A DNA stretch of 51,072 nucleotides from Cryobacterium shii. Lineage in GTDB: Bacteria; Actinomycetota; Actinomycetes; Actinomycetales; Microbacteriaceae. The translations under genes were made by a program, and so were the position numbers. The stretch spans positions 30,381-81,452 of the forward strand of contig NZ_SOFY01000051.1 of NCBI RefSeq assembly GCF_004402595.1, given 5' to 3'. Positions 35,701-43,900 of the stretch are shown one piece after another. The notes below the pieces were generated by a model. That model ran no database searches. It was not told the origin of the DNA and was given only the letters and a program-made list of their open reading frames with translations. The first letter of the stretch is position 1. Every line of letters begins with the position of its first letter.

Positions 35701-36540
35701 GTTGCCGGCGACCGCGTCGAGCAGCGGGTGGTCCAGCCGGGCCGCGTCGGCGGAGAGCGCGCGGCCCACGTCGGCGAAGGAGGATGCGACCAGGCGCGGC
35801 ACCACGTTGAACCACGGCAGGTGCGAGGTCAGGCCGCGCAACCGGTCGATCACGGGCTGCGGTTTGAAGGCGCCGTTGGTGACGGCCAGGGCCACGAACG
35901 CGTCGGCGTCCAGGGTGATCTGGAACTGGTCGTGCAGTGCGCGGGCCAGTTCGGGGTTGAGGAAGGGCTGGCCCTTGAGCTTGAGCTCGAAGTCGCGGCC
36001 GTAGCGGCGGATGGCGAGGGGGCGCAGCAGCACCGGCGCCGTGTAGTCCACGTCACCGTGGCGCCACTCGGCCAGGCCGATCGCGAGGTGCACGGACTCG
36101 ATGCCGCGCATCGATCGCAGCTCGATGCCCTTCTGGGTGATCTCGCCGGCCGCGAGCCGGGCGTTGCGCAGGGCCAGCTCGTCCCGGATCAGGTTCGAGA
36201 GCAGCGTGGTCTTGCCGGTGATGAACTGCGGCAGTCCGCCCGGGTGGGTTGCGCTCAGTTCGATCCGGGTGCGGGGCCCGTCACTGAAGTGCAGGAGCGG
36301 TGAGCGTCCGCCGACTTCCGCCAGTTCGGCGCGCCAGCGCTGCCAGACCGGGTCGGCCACGTTGCCGACGACGAGGGACGGATCACCGAGGCTGACCGCG
36401 TGCGGGGCCGCCGCGTCGTGCGGGTCGGGGCTGCGTGGGTCGGAGTTGCGAGGGCCTGAGTTGCGAGGGTCGGAGGCGGCAGCATCCTGAATTTCCGACA
36501 GGATGCCGTTGTCATCTAGTTTCTTATCAAGGCGCCGCAC
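32761..36540 (-). CDS. DUF4011/SF1 helicase-like protein with C-terminal MTES_1575-type nuclease domain, catalytic residues replaced
   Basis: 1259 residues, intact frame. N-terminal DUF4011-like domain (about residues 55-260), then a split UPF1-like superfamily 1 core. The Walker A position reads LPGTGGTQT: Gly340 replaces the Lys of GTGKT. The Walker B position reads LLVDAGATT: D863 is kept but Ala864 replaces Glu. Motif VI (GMTRARRAMD, M1108) is kept. The C-terminal about 90 residues match the restriction-like fold of this family (VVVETDAV with E1198, LRRLGWHYLRVHSFELF), but the expected Asp of the IDLA strand is absent (GKLALAG). The protein therefore looks like a catalytically dead or altered helicase-nuclease. 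TAGGGT lies 6 nt before the GTG start. Related active proteins act in anti-mobile-element conflict; role here unknown. Confidence 0.82.
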   Translation of the reverse strand: MRRLDKKLDDNGILSEIQDAAASDPRNSGPRNSDPRSPDPHDAAAPHAVSLGDPSLVVGNVADPVWQRWRAELAEVGGRSPLLHFSDGPRTRIELSATHPGGLPQFITGKTTLLSNLIRDELALRNARLAAGEITQKGIELRSMRGIESVHLAIGLAEWRHGDVDYTAPVLLRPLAIRRYGRDFELKLKGQPFLNPELARALHDQFQITLDADAFVALAVTNGAFKPQPVIDRLRGLTSHLPWFNVVPRLVASSFADVGRALSADAARLDHPLLDAVAGNQNARRAIETAYNPVVPIGQDSRPPATDILLLDADSEQENVVAQIAAGNSLVVKTLPGTGGTQTIVNAIGSLISQHKRVLVVSARRSSLDGIAHRLVQVGLPGVAVTPRTLRRDLIQSITRNEKAAQPLVGDVDDALVRLRKVLLDYRSSLTRRDSALGVSVLDALGELARLAQLPSPPSTTARLDRRALERLAHGRAAAAATLIKAAALGEFRYGPGDSPWYGASFTSTADASAAHQLAKRVNQVELPRLLERAAGLVGQTRLRPFETITELGVYLRLLLDIRETLDKFQPAVYDRSLAELIAATAARRDSPEMTGASRRRLRKLADEYLRPGVRVSDMNESLRRIQQQRTLWQRFVVAGVTPEVPVGISDVHVAFQRVAEDLASLDVPLGTAGTTRQLSNRPIKELIHAVAGLAAESEVLANLHERTALLATLREHNLDPLMTDLSQRHVSEKDVAVELELAWWQSVLETMLSGDKALLNANTQVLDRLEADFKLVDEAHASTTGQLLAWLLAETWKIGVVDWPEEADHLRRLLRADRATPGRLHKAAPHLGRVLAPVWLASPYEVAGFDDQMSFDTVLLVDAGATTLAENVGAIRRGRQIVAFGDPVTQTPSAFETGITDAADDRTVQETNVDALHADSALARLGELLPTLTLTRSYRAGGEDLAELVNHRFYGGRIDSLPWAGSYLGHGSLTINYVAGGHGMPDADSGAVESVDAEVAKVVELVMDHAVKRPKESLMVITASARHSVRVHQAVLSAFSKRTDLSDFILKDRAEPFTVLTLEQAVAQSRDRVIFSIGYGRTPHGRLLTNFGSLGEPGGERLLAIGMTRARRAMDIVSCFRPSDIDEDRQRHGILALSQVLSETEARRHEAQVPDASEAMLVDLARRLEKFGLTVSLGHRGKLALAGSNAGRAVVVETDAVVGRSSLRESLRLRPEVLRRLGWHYLRVHSFELFSNPDAVAARVAALAGVTAPPSTRP

Positions 36541-36546
36541 ACCGAC

Positions 36547-36552
36547 ACCCTA
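36547..36552 (-). promoter_or_regulatory. -10 hexamer of helicase-like gene
   Basis: TAGGGT on the minus strand, 6 nt before the GTG at 36540; leaderless arrangement. Confidence 0.5.
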
Positions 36553-36636
36553 TTTCAGTCAACTGGGATTCACCGGCAGGCTGCCCGTTTTTACCGGGAT
36601 TAGGGGCCAGAACGGCCCGTTTCGGCGGGATTCGGT

Positions 36637-36668
36637 CCGAGCGGCCGTCCGAGCGGCCGTCCGAGCGA
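36637..36668. repeat. 12-bp tandem repeat CCGAGCGGCCGT (2.7 units)
   Basis: Two full units and a partial third in the 194-bp divergent gap between the helicase-like gene and the adenine deaminase gene. Just upstream are two imperfect direct copies of CCCGTTT...CGGGATT (near 36580-36633). Confidence 0.85.
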
Positions 36669-36734
36669 CCACCCGCACGACAGCCGGGGCGGCGGCGAGG
36701 GCCGGCGCCGATCCTTCTCGGCGAGAATGGTTCA

Positions 36735-37739
36735 ATGACACTCCCCCTGGTCGAACTCCACCTGCACATCGAGGGAACACTCGAACCCGAGCTTATCCTC
36801 GAGCTCGCCGCGCGCAACAATGTGCGCCTGCCGTGGGGCTCCCTCGACGAGCTGCGCGCGCAGTACGAGTTCACCGATCTGCAGTCTTTCCTGAACCTCT
36901 ACTACCGCAACCTCGACGTGCTGCGGGAACGCATCGACTTCACCGATCTGACCCGCGCCTACCTCGAGCGGGCCCGCACCGCCGGCGTGCGGCACGCGGA
37001 GATCTTCTTCGACCCGCAGGCGCACACGAGCCGGGGCGTGCCGCTGCTCACCGCCCTGGGCGGGGTGCGCGATGCCCTCGACGCCGCCGTCGACTCGGTC
37101 GGCATCAGCACGAAACTGATCGTGACCTTCCTGCGCGACCGTCCGGCCGCCGAGGCGCTGCAGTTGCTGCGGGAGATCCTCGCGAGCCCGCACCGGATCG
37201 ACGGCATCGGGCTGGACTCCGCCGAGGTCGGCTATCCCCCGGAGCTGTTCACCGAGGTCTTCGACCTGGCCCGCGCCAACGGGCTGCGCCTGGTCGCCCA
37301 CGCGGGCGAGGAGGGACCGCCGGAGTACGTCTGGCAGGCCCTGGACCTGCTGGGGGTGGAGCGCATCGACCACGGCATCCGCAGCCTGGAAGACGAGGCC
37401 CTGCTCGACCGCCTGGTGCGGGACCGCGTTCCGCTGACCGTGTGCCCGTTCTCGAACGTGCGGCTGCGGGTCATCGACACCCTCGCCGGGCATCCGATCA
37501 TGCGGATGCTGGACCGCGGCCTGCTCGTGTGTGTCAACTCCGACGACCCGGCGTACTTCGGCGGCTACATCGACGACAATTTGACGGCCCTGGACCGCGA
37601 GTTCGGCCTGGGCCCGCACCGGCTGGCGCTTCTGGCCCGGAACGGGATCGAGGCCTCGTTCCTCACTCCCGCCGAGAAGAGCACCCTGGACGACGAGGTC
37701 GGAGCCTGGCTCGACGCGCAGCCCCAGGCATCCGTCTGA
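36735..37739 (+). CDS. Adenine deaminase (ADA-like amidohydrolase)
   Basis: Zinc-dependent conversion of adenine to hypoxanthine (purine salvage), 334 residues, cytosolic. Metal ligands H9 and H11 are in ELHLHIEGTLEPEL and a third is in VAHAGEEGPPEY (H189). RIDHGIRS and CVNSDDPAYFGGY carry the remaining His/Asp ligands. The HAGEEGPP and RIDHG forms are those of the adenine deaminase branch, not of classical adenosine deaminases, but adenosine activity cannot be excluded. The frame is open far upstream, but the ATG at 36735 gives the canonical N terminus. Divergent from the helicase-like gene, convergent with corA. Confidence 0.92.
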   Translation: MTLPLVELHLHIEGTLEPELILELAARNNVRLPWGSLDELRAQYEFTDLQSFLNLYYRNLDVLRERIDFTDLTRAYLERARTAGVRHAEIFFDPQAHTSRGVPLLTALGGVRDALDAAVDSVGISTKLIVTFLRDRPAAEALQLLREILASPHRIDGIGLDSAEVGYPPELFTEVFDLARANGLRLVAHAGEEGPPEYVWQALDLLGVERIDHGIRSLEDEALLDRLVRDRVPLTVCPFSNVRLRVIDTLAGHPIMRMLDRGLLVCVNSDDPAYFGGYIDDNLTALDREFGLGPHRLALLARNGIEASFLTPAEKSTLDDEVGAWLDAQPQASV

Positions 37740-37760
37740 CCCCGGTCAGGCCGGCGGGTC

Positions 37761-38777
37761 CTACAGCCAGTTGTTCTTCCTGAAGACCAGGTAGAGTCCG
37801 ATCCCCATGGCCAGCATCAGGGACAGGGCGAACGGGTAGCCGAACACCCACCCGAGTTCGGGCATGGCCTTGAAGTTCATGCCGTAGATCGTGCCCACCA
37901 GGGTGGGCGCGAACAGGATGGCCGCCCAGCTGGAGATCTTCTTGACCTCTTCGCTCTGGGCGACGCTGGTCTCGGACAGGCGGCGCGTCTCCTCGTTCTG
38001 ACGCTGGGTGACGAGGGTGCTGTGCACGGTGAGCGCGTTGTCCAGCAGCTGCCGGAACGCGGCGCCGCGCTCGACGACCCGCAGGGTGTGGTCGAGCACG
38101 TCACGCAGGTAGTGCTGCAGTTCGGTCGGGGCCGCGTACTTGCCGAAGCCCTTCTGCAGCGCCTCGAGCATGCCGACCAGCGGCTGCGTCGCGCGCTGGA
38201 ACTCGATCACTTCGCGGGACAGGTCGTAGATGCGCCGGGCCACGGCCTGGTCGCCGTCGAAGAGCTGGTTCTCGATCTCGTCGATGTCGTTCTCGAGCCC
38301 CGCCACGACCGGCCCGTACTCGTCCACGATCTGGTCCAGGATCGCGTAGAGCACGGCCTCGGGCCCGAGGGCCAGCAGTTCCGGCGCCTGCTCCATCCGC
38401 AGGCGCACCTTCGCGAGATCGGGCGACTCGGCGTGACGGATGGTCGCCACGAAGTCCGGGCCCACGAACACGTGCAGCTCGCCGAACTCGACCCGTTCCT
38501 CGGCGTCGATGTAGCGAGCCGGCCGCAGCACCACGAACAGGATGTCCCCGAAGCGTTCCAGTTTCGCGCGCTGGTGGCCCTTCAACGCGTCCTCCACCGA
38601 CAGGTGGTGGAGGCTGAACTCGGTGGCGACGGAGCGCACCTCGGCCTCGGACGGGCGGTACATCCCGATCCAGGCGAAGCCGTTCCGGGACTTCATGGCC
38701 GCGTAGGTCTCGTCGAGCGTGTCCGGGTTGGCGGCTCGATGCCCGTTCACGTAGATTGCGTTGTCGATCAGTGCCAC
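37761..38777 (-). CDS. corA: Magnesium/cobalt transporter CorA
   Basis: Divalent-cation channel of 338 residues, normal length; forms a pentamer in the membrane. The large N-terminal cytoplasmic domain includes ATEFSLHHLSVEDALKGHQRAKLE and FVATIRHAES. Two C-terminal helices (SWAAILFAPTLVGTIYG and FALSLMLAMGIGLYLVF) flank the YGMNF signature at about residues 298-302. A basic end, RKNNWL, follows. Start GTG at 38777 has AAGGAG six bases upstream and TATATA just before it. Convergent with adenine deaminase, divergent from the PPTase gene. Confidence 0.96.
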   Translation of the reverse strand: MALIDNAIYVNGHRAANPDTLDETYAAMKSRNGFAWIGMYRPSEAEVRSVATEFSLHHLSVEDALKGHQRAKLERFGDILFVVLRPARYIDAEERVEFGELHVFVGPDFVATIRHAESPDLAKVRLRMEQAPELLALGPEAVLYAILDQIVDEYGPVVAGLENDIDEIENQLFDGDQAVARRIYDLSREVIEFQRATQPLVGMLEALQKGFGKYAAPTELQHYLRDVLDHTLRVVERGAAFRQLLDNALTVHSTLVTQRQNEETRRLSETSVAQSEEVKKISSWAAILFAPTLVGTIYGMNFKAMPELGWVFGYPFALSLMLAMGIGLYLVFRKNNWL

Positions 38778-38853
38778 GGGCGCTCCTTATATAGCAGCTA
38801 CAAGTGTCGCATCCGTCGGGAGCGCCGCCCGCCGCCTCCGACGGTCCCGGCGG

Positions 38854-38859
38854 TAGGTT
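38854..38859 (+). promoter_or_regulatory. -10 hexamer of PPTase gene
   Basis: TAGGTT, 6 nt before the GTG at 38866; leaderless arrangement. Confidence 0.45.
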
Positions 38860-38865
38860 GGGGGC

Positions 38866-39636
38866 GTGAATGCTGAGCGAACGCGGGACGTGTTCGTCGT
38901 GGTCGCCCCGCGCGGGGCAACGGATGCCGCCGATCGCGGCTTCCTGGCGGCCGCCGCCGCCTGGGTCCTCGGCGTGGATCCCCGACACGTGTCGATCGAC
39001 CGCACCTGTGACCGTTGCGGCGGCAGCCATGGCAGACCGGTGCTGAACGTTCCTCCGAGCGCGAAAGGCCGCACCCTGCACCCCTGGCCCCTGCACGCCA
39101 GCCTCAGCCGGGCCGCCGACGCGGTCGCCGTCGCGCTGACCTTCGCTGGACCGGTCGGGGTCGACATCGAGAGCCTGGCGGCCGTCTCCCGGGCCGACTT
39201 CGACCGGGTCGCGTTCGGGGCGGCGGAGCAGGGCGCCCTCCACTTCGTCCCGCCCGCCGACGCCGCGGCCGCGCGGGCCGCCCTGTGGACGGCCAAGGAG
39301 GCGATCCTCAAGTGCACCGGCGACGGACTCCGGGTGGACCCGCGGGACCTGACCGTCACGCTGACCGCCGCCGCTCCGACGGGTGCAGCCACGGATGCCG
39401 CCGCCCCGCACCTCGCGGCCTGGCCGGGGGCCGGCTTCCCGCTGGACACGATGCGCCTGGCCCGGTTCGATCCGGGGCCGGGACTGGCCGGCACGGTCGC
39501 CGTGCACACCGACACAGTGCACACCGACACCGTGCACACCGGTGCCCAGCTCACGGTGCTGCAGCTGACCGCCACGGACATCCGTCGGCGGCCAGGCCAC
39601 CGGCCGGCTCAGAGTTTGGGCAGCACGGTCCGGTAG
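38866..39636 (+). CDS. 4'-phosphopantetheinyl transferase, Sfp-like
   Basis: Transfers phosphopantetheine from CoA to the Ser of carrier domains; 256 residues. VGVDIESLAAV carries the metal-binding Asp/Glu and LWTAKEAILKCTGDGL the second signature with the catalytic Lys. FVVVAPRG and LHASLSRAADAVAVAL also fit the fold. The C terminus contains a 15-bp repeat (HTDTV twice) and an Arg-rich end. GTG start at 38866. Its last 28 bases overlap the end of the convergent M1 peptidase gene. The neighbouring Pls-type synthetase has a carrier domain needing exactly this activation, so it is its likely partner. Confidence 0.9.
   Translation: MNAERTRDVFVVVAPRGATDAADRGFLAAAAAWVLGVDPRHVSIDRTCDRCGGSHGRPVLNVPPSAKGRTLHPWPLHASLSRAADAVAVALTFAGPVGVDIESLAAVSRADFDRVAFGAAEQGALHFVPPADAAAARAALWTAKEAILKCTGDGLRVDPRDLTVTLTAAAPTGAATDAAAPHLAAWPGAGFPLDTMRLARFDPGPGLAGTVAVHTDTVHTDTVHTGAQLTVLQLTATDIRRRPGHRPAQSLGSTVR
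39502..39542. repeat. 15-bp coding repeat in PPTase gene
   Basis: GTGCACACCGACACM repeated twice plus a partial third copy, encoding VHTDT repeats near the C terminus, outside the catalytic motifs. Confidence 0.88.
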
Positions 39637-40976
39637 ATCCAGCGGTCGACGATCCGGCGCACCTCGCCGCTCCCGGTGTGCACCGAGAAGAACTCGACGA
39701 AGTCGTCCGTGGAGATCGACCCGTGTCGCCGGTCGCGGGTGTACGCCCGCACGGCGCCGAAAAAGCCGTCGTCGCCGAGCTCGCGGCGCAGGGCGTGGAG
39801 GGCGAGCGCGCCGCGCTTGTAGACCCGGTCGTCGAACATGTCGTGCGGTCCCGGATCGCCGACGACGATGTCGCGGGGCAGCGCGTCGAGCAGCGCGCGG
39901 TGCTCGGCCGCGCTCCGGTCTGCGGACGGTCCCCCGCTGGCCTCCCCCCACAGCCACTCGGCGTAGCACGCGAATCCCTCGTGCAGCCAGATGTCCTGCC
40001 ACCGGGCCACAGTCAGGCTGTTTCCGAACCACTGGTGGGCCAGTTCGTGCGCGATCAGCCGATCGCTGCCGTGCGCCCCGTCGACGTGGTTGCGGCCGAA
40101 GACGGCGAGGCCGTGCGCTTCGAGCGGGATCTCCAGCTCGTCGTCGGTGACCACGACCGAGTAGGCGCCGAACGGGTACGGCCCGAATCGGGCGGTGAAG
40201 AGGGACAGCATCTCCCCCAGCCGGCCGAAGTCAACGGCCACTTCGCGGGCGAGGTTGGCGGGGAAGAAGATCCGCTGGGCGACCGGGGCGGCCGCCAGGT
40301 CGGTGCGCCGGTAGCGGCCGATCAGCACCGACGCCAGGTAGGTGGCCATCGGCTCGGGCACATCGAACGTCCAGGCGGTGCGACCCGATCGGGTCGACCG
40401 GGCGATCAGCTTTCCGTTGGACACGACCGTGTACGGGTCTTCGCAGGTGAGCCGGATCCGGAAGGAGGCCTTGTTGCTCGGATGGTCGTTGCACGGGTAC
40501 CACGACGCCGCGCCGGTGGGCTGGCCGGCGACGAGCACCCCGTCGTCAAGCTCCTCCCAGCCGACGTCGCCCCAAATGCTGCGGAGCGGGCGCGGCGCCC
40601 CGCGATACCGCACGCTCACCTCGAACCGATCGCCGGCGTCGATCGGGGTCGCCACCAGGATCAGCAGCTTCCGCGCGGCGTGGATCACCTTGTGCGCCCG
40701 CACCCCGTTGACCGTGACCCGGTCGACGCTGAGCCCGTCCAGGTCGAGGCTGAACCGGTCCAACCTCATCGAGGCCAGCGCGGTGATGGTCGCCGTCGCC
40801 CGCAGCTGGTTGGTGGCCACCCGGTAGTCGAGGTCGAGGTCGTAGTGCTGGGCCAGATAGCCGCCGTTCCCGTTCTGCGGTGTGTAGGCGTCATCCACTG
40901 TCGGCGCACCGTGGGTCGGCGCGCCGTTATTCGGCGGCACCGGCCGAGACGGGAGTGAAGACTTGTTCTGAGGCAT
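39609..40976 (-). CDS. M1-family zinc metallopeptidase
   Basis: Gluzincin peptidase of 455 residues, a short M1 form lacking the C-terminal ARM-like domain. Zinc and catalytic residues are H310-E311-xx-H314 in HELAHQWFG with E333 18 residues on (LHEGFACYAE). The exopeptidase loop is IPLEAHGLAVFG in place of GAMEN, as in other short bacterial members. No signal peptide is visible, so it is probably cytosolic. It starts 6 bp after the Pls-type synthetase stop, so the two form an operon. In poly-lysine producers a polymer-degrading Zn aminopeptidase gene lies beside pls (from memory), which suggests a similar role. Confidence 0.92.
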   Translation of the reverse strand: MPQNKSSLPSRPVPPNNGAPTHGAPTVDDAYTPQNGNGGYLAQHYDLDLDYRVATNQLRATATITALASMRLDRFSLDLDGLSVDRVTVNGVRAHKVIHAARKLLILVATPIDAGDRFEVSVRYRGAPRPLRSIWGDVGWEELDDGVLVAGQPTGAASWYPCNDHPSNKASFRIRLTCEDPYTVVSNGKLIARSTRSGRTAWTFDVPEPMATYLASVLIGRYRRTDLAAAPVAQRIFFPANLAREVAVDFGRLGEMLSLFTARFGPYPFGAYSVVVTDDELEIPLEAHGLAVFGRNHVDGAHGSDRLIAHELAHQWFGNSLTVARWQDIWLHEGFACYAEWLWGEASGGPSADRSAAEHRALLDALPRDIVVGDPGPHDMFDDRVYKRGALALHALRRELGDDGFFGAVRAYTRDRRHGSISTDDFVEFFSVHTGSGEVRRIVDRWIYRTVLPKL

Positions 40977-40982
40977 GGGCCG

Positions 40983-43900
40983 TCAAGTCTGCCACGGCAG
41001 CGACCGCCACGGCGAAATCGGGTTGCCCGACCAGACCGACCCGGCGGGAACCCGTTCGCCCCGCATCACGAGGGAGGCCGGCCCCACGGTGGCGCCCTCG
41101 TCGACCGAGGCGGCCGGCAGGATCACGCTGTGCGGCCCGAGCGTCGAGCCCGCGGCCAGGCTGACGCGGTCGAGTTGCATGATCCGGTCGTGGAACAGGT
41201 GCGTCTGCACCACACAGCCGCGGTTCACGGTGGCGCCGTCGGCGATGGCGACGAGGTCCGCTTCGGGTAGCCAGTACGACTCGCACCACACCCCGCGGCC
41301 GATTCTCGCCCCGAGGGTGCGCAGCCAGAAGGCCAGCGCCGGGGTGCCTGCCGCCTTCGCCGCGAACCAGGGCCGGGCCACCATCTCCACGAAACTGTCC
41401 GATACCTCGTTGCGCCAGATGAACGAGGACCAGAGCGGATGCTCGGTCGCCCGGATCCGGCCCACCAGCATCCACTTGGCCGCGGTCGTGACCAGGGCCG
41501 CGACCATGCCGGCGGCGAGCATGACCACTCCGGACAGGGCGATCGCCCAACCGAGGCCGAGCCGGAGCCAGAGCCAGGCGAGCGCGGCGAGCACGCCGAG
41601 CGCGATCAGGGCTGTGACGATGACCGGAACAATGCGCAGCAGTTCCCAGAGCGCGCGCCGGGTCACCAGTCGCACCGGCGGGTGGAAGGTGAGCGTCTCG
41701 TCGACGTCGGTCGCGATGCGCCGCAGCCGCTCGGGCGGGTTGCCCAGCCAGGACGAGCCGCGTTTGGCCTTCCGCGGAGTGGAGGAGAGCACGGCGACGA
41801 GACCGTTGCGCGGAACGGTGCGCCCGGCGCCGGCGATTCCGCTGTTGCCCAGGAACGCGCGCCGGCCGATCTTGGCCGGGCCGATGCGCAGCCAGCCCCC
41901 GCCCAGCTCGTAGCAGGCGACCATGGTGTCGTCGGCGAGGAACGCGGCCGGGGCGATGGTCGTCAGGGCCGGGATCAGCAGGACGGTCGAGGCCTCGACG
42001 CCCGCGCCGACCTTCGCCCCGAGCAGCCGCAACCAGATCGGGGTGAGCAGGCCGGCGTACACCGGGAACAGGAGTGTGCGGGCGCCGTCGAGGATGCGTT
42101 CGGTCATCCAGACCTGCCAGCCGATCCGGCTGCGCACCGGGTAGTAGCCCTCGCGCAGCCCCACGCCGAGGGCGCGCACGGACGCGACCACCAGCAGCGC
42201 GTAGACGAGGCCGGCCGCGATGACCGCGACCGGCATCATCAGGGCCGCCCGCCCCAGCGCCGCGGACAGGGTCGACGCGTCACCGATGGCCGCGCCGACG
42301 ATGAGGGCGCCCACGATCACGGCGATGACCGGCAGCGCGGTCATGCCGACGGCCCCGGCCGCGAACGCGGTCAGCCAGCGGCGACCGCGCGGCGGGCGCT
42401 CGGCCGGCCACGACCCGTGCGCGGCGCCCATCCGGATGGCGGGTGATCCCGCCCAGCGTTCGCCGGCGGGCACGACGCCGGAGACGGCCGCCCCCGGCTC
42501 GATCACCGCTCCGGCGCCGATGCGGGCTCCGCCGAGCAGGGTGCTGCGGGACCCGACGGTCGCCTCTTCGCCGATCCGAACCCGGCCGATCCGGAGCACG
42601 TCGCCGTCGATCCAGTAGCCGGCCAGGTCGGTCTCGGGTTCGATCGCCGCCCGGGCGCCGATCTCCAGCATCCCGGTCACCGGCGGGAGGGCGTGCAGAT
42701 CGACGTCGTGCCCGACGCGGGCGCCCAGCGCCCTGGCGTAGTAGCTGATCCACGGCGCCCCGGCGAGGCTGGCGGCGTCCACGAGCAGCGCGACCTGTTC
42801 GGCCAGCCACAGGCGCAGGTGCACCGAACCGCCGCGGGGGTAGTTGCCCGGTTCCAGGCCGCGCAGCAGCAGCCGGGCTGCGATGACGGAGATGGTCATC
42901 TTGCCGGGCGGGGTGACGAACAGGAGGAAGCCGAGCGCGACCCACCACCAGGAGAGCGTCGGCGCGAAGGTGGCGCCGGCGGCGGCGAGCAGGTTGTTCG
43001 CCGCCGAGAGGTAGACCAGCCAGCGCGCCCCCACGAGCACGTGCAGAGGAATGCCGAGCAGGCTCTGCGCGATCCGGCTGCGCAGGGGCACGGGCAGCAC
43101 CTCGCGCCCCCGCTGCGGGACAGGCGGAACCCGGCCGTCGAGTTCGTCGGCGAGCGAGCCGAGCCGCGGGTAGTCGTAGATGTCGGAGACGCGGGTGTCC
43201 GCGAAGCGCTGGCGGATCATCGACACGAACTGCGCCGCGGCGAGCGAGCCGCCGCCGTTGGCGAAGAAGTCCGCGTCTGGCCCGTCGGCTGCGACGCCCA
43301 GGATGGCGGCCCAGCTTTCGGCGAGCCAGGCCGCCGTCGGCGACAGCCGGGGCGCTGCGCCGGCGTCGCTGCCGGCCGGAAGCGGCCAGGGCAGGGCGGC
43401 TCGGTCGACCTTCCCCGAGGTGCGAGTGGGCAGGTCGTCGACCACCGCGAGCAGTGGCACGAGCGCGGCGGGCAGTTCCTCCCGCAGACGGATGTTCGCG
43501 GCGGCGCGGTCGAACTCGGCGGCGCCCTCCGTGCGTGCGAGGTAGCCGACCAGCACCTTGTTTCCGGCCGGCGTGATCTGCACCACTGCCGCGGCACCGG
43601 CCACCCCTGGCAGGGCCCGCAGGGCCGCCTCGACCTCGCCGAGTTCGATTCTCCGGCCGCCGAGCTTGACCTGGTCGTCGGCCCGGCCCACGAACACGAG
43701 GCCCTCACGCTCGTAGCGCACCAGGTCGCCGCTGCGGTAGGCGCGGTGCCAGCCGAGTCCGTCGTGGGCGGCGTATTTCTCGGCGTCCTTGCCGGCGTCG
43801 AGGTAGCGGGCGAGCCCGACCCCGCCGATGATGAGTTCCCCGGTCTCGCCGTGGGCGACCCGGTCCCCGGCCGCGTTCAGGACGGCCAGGTTCCAGCCGG

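Noticed and set aside
37740..37760. TGACCCCGGTCA as a terminator between adenine deaminase and corA
   Set aside because: Five-bp stem without T tract; too weak.
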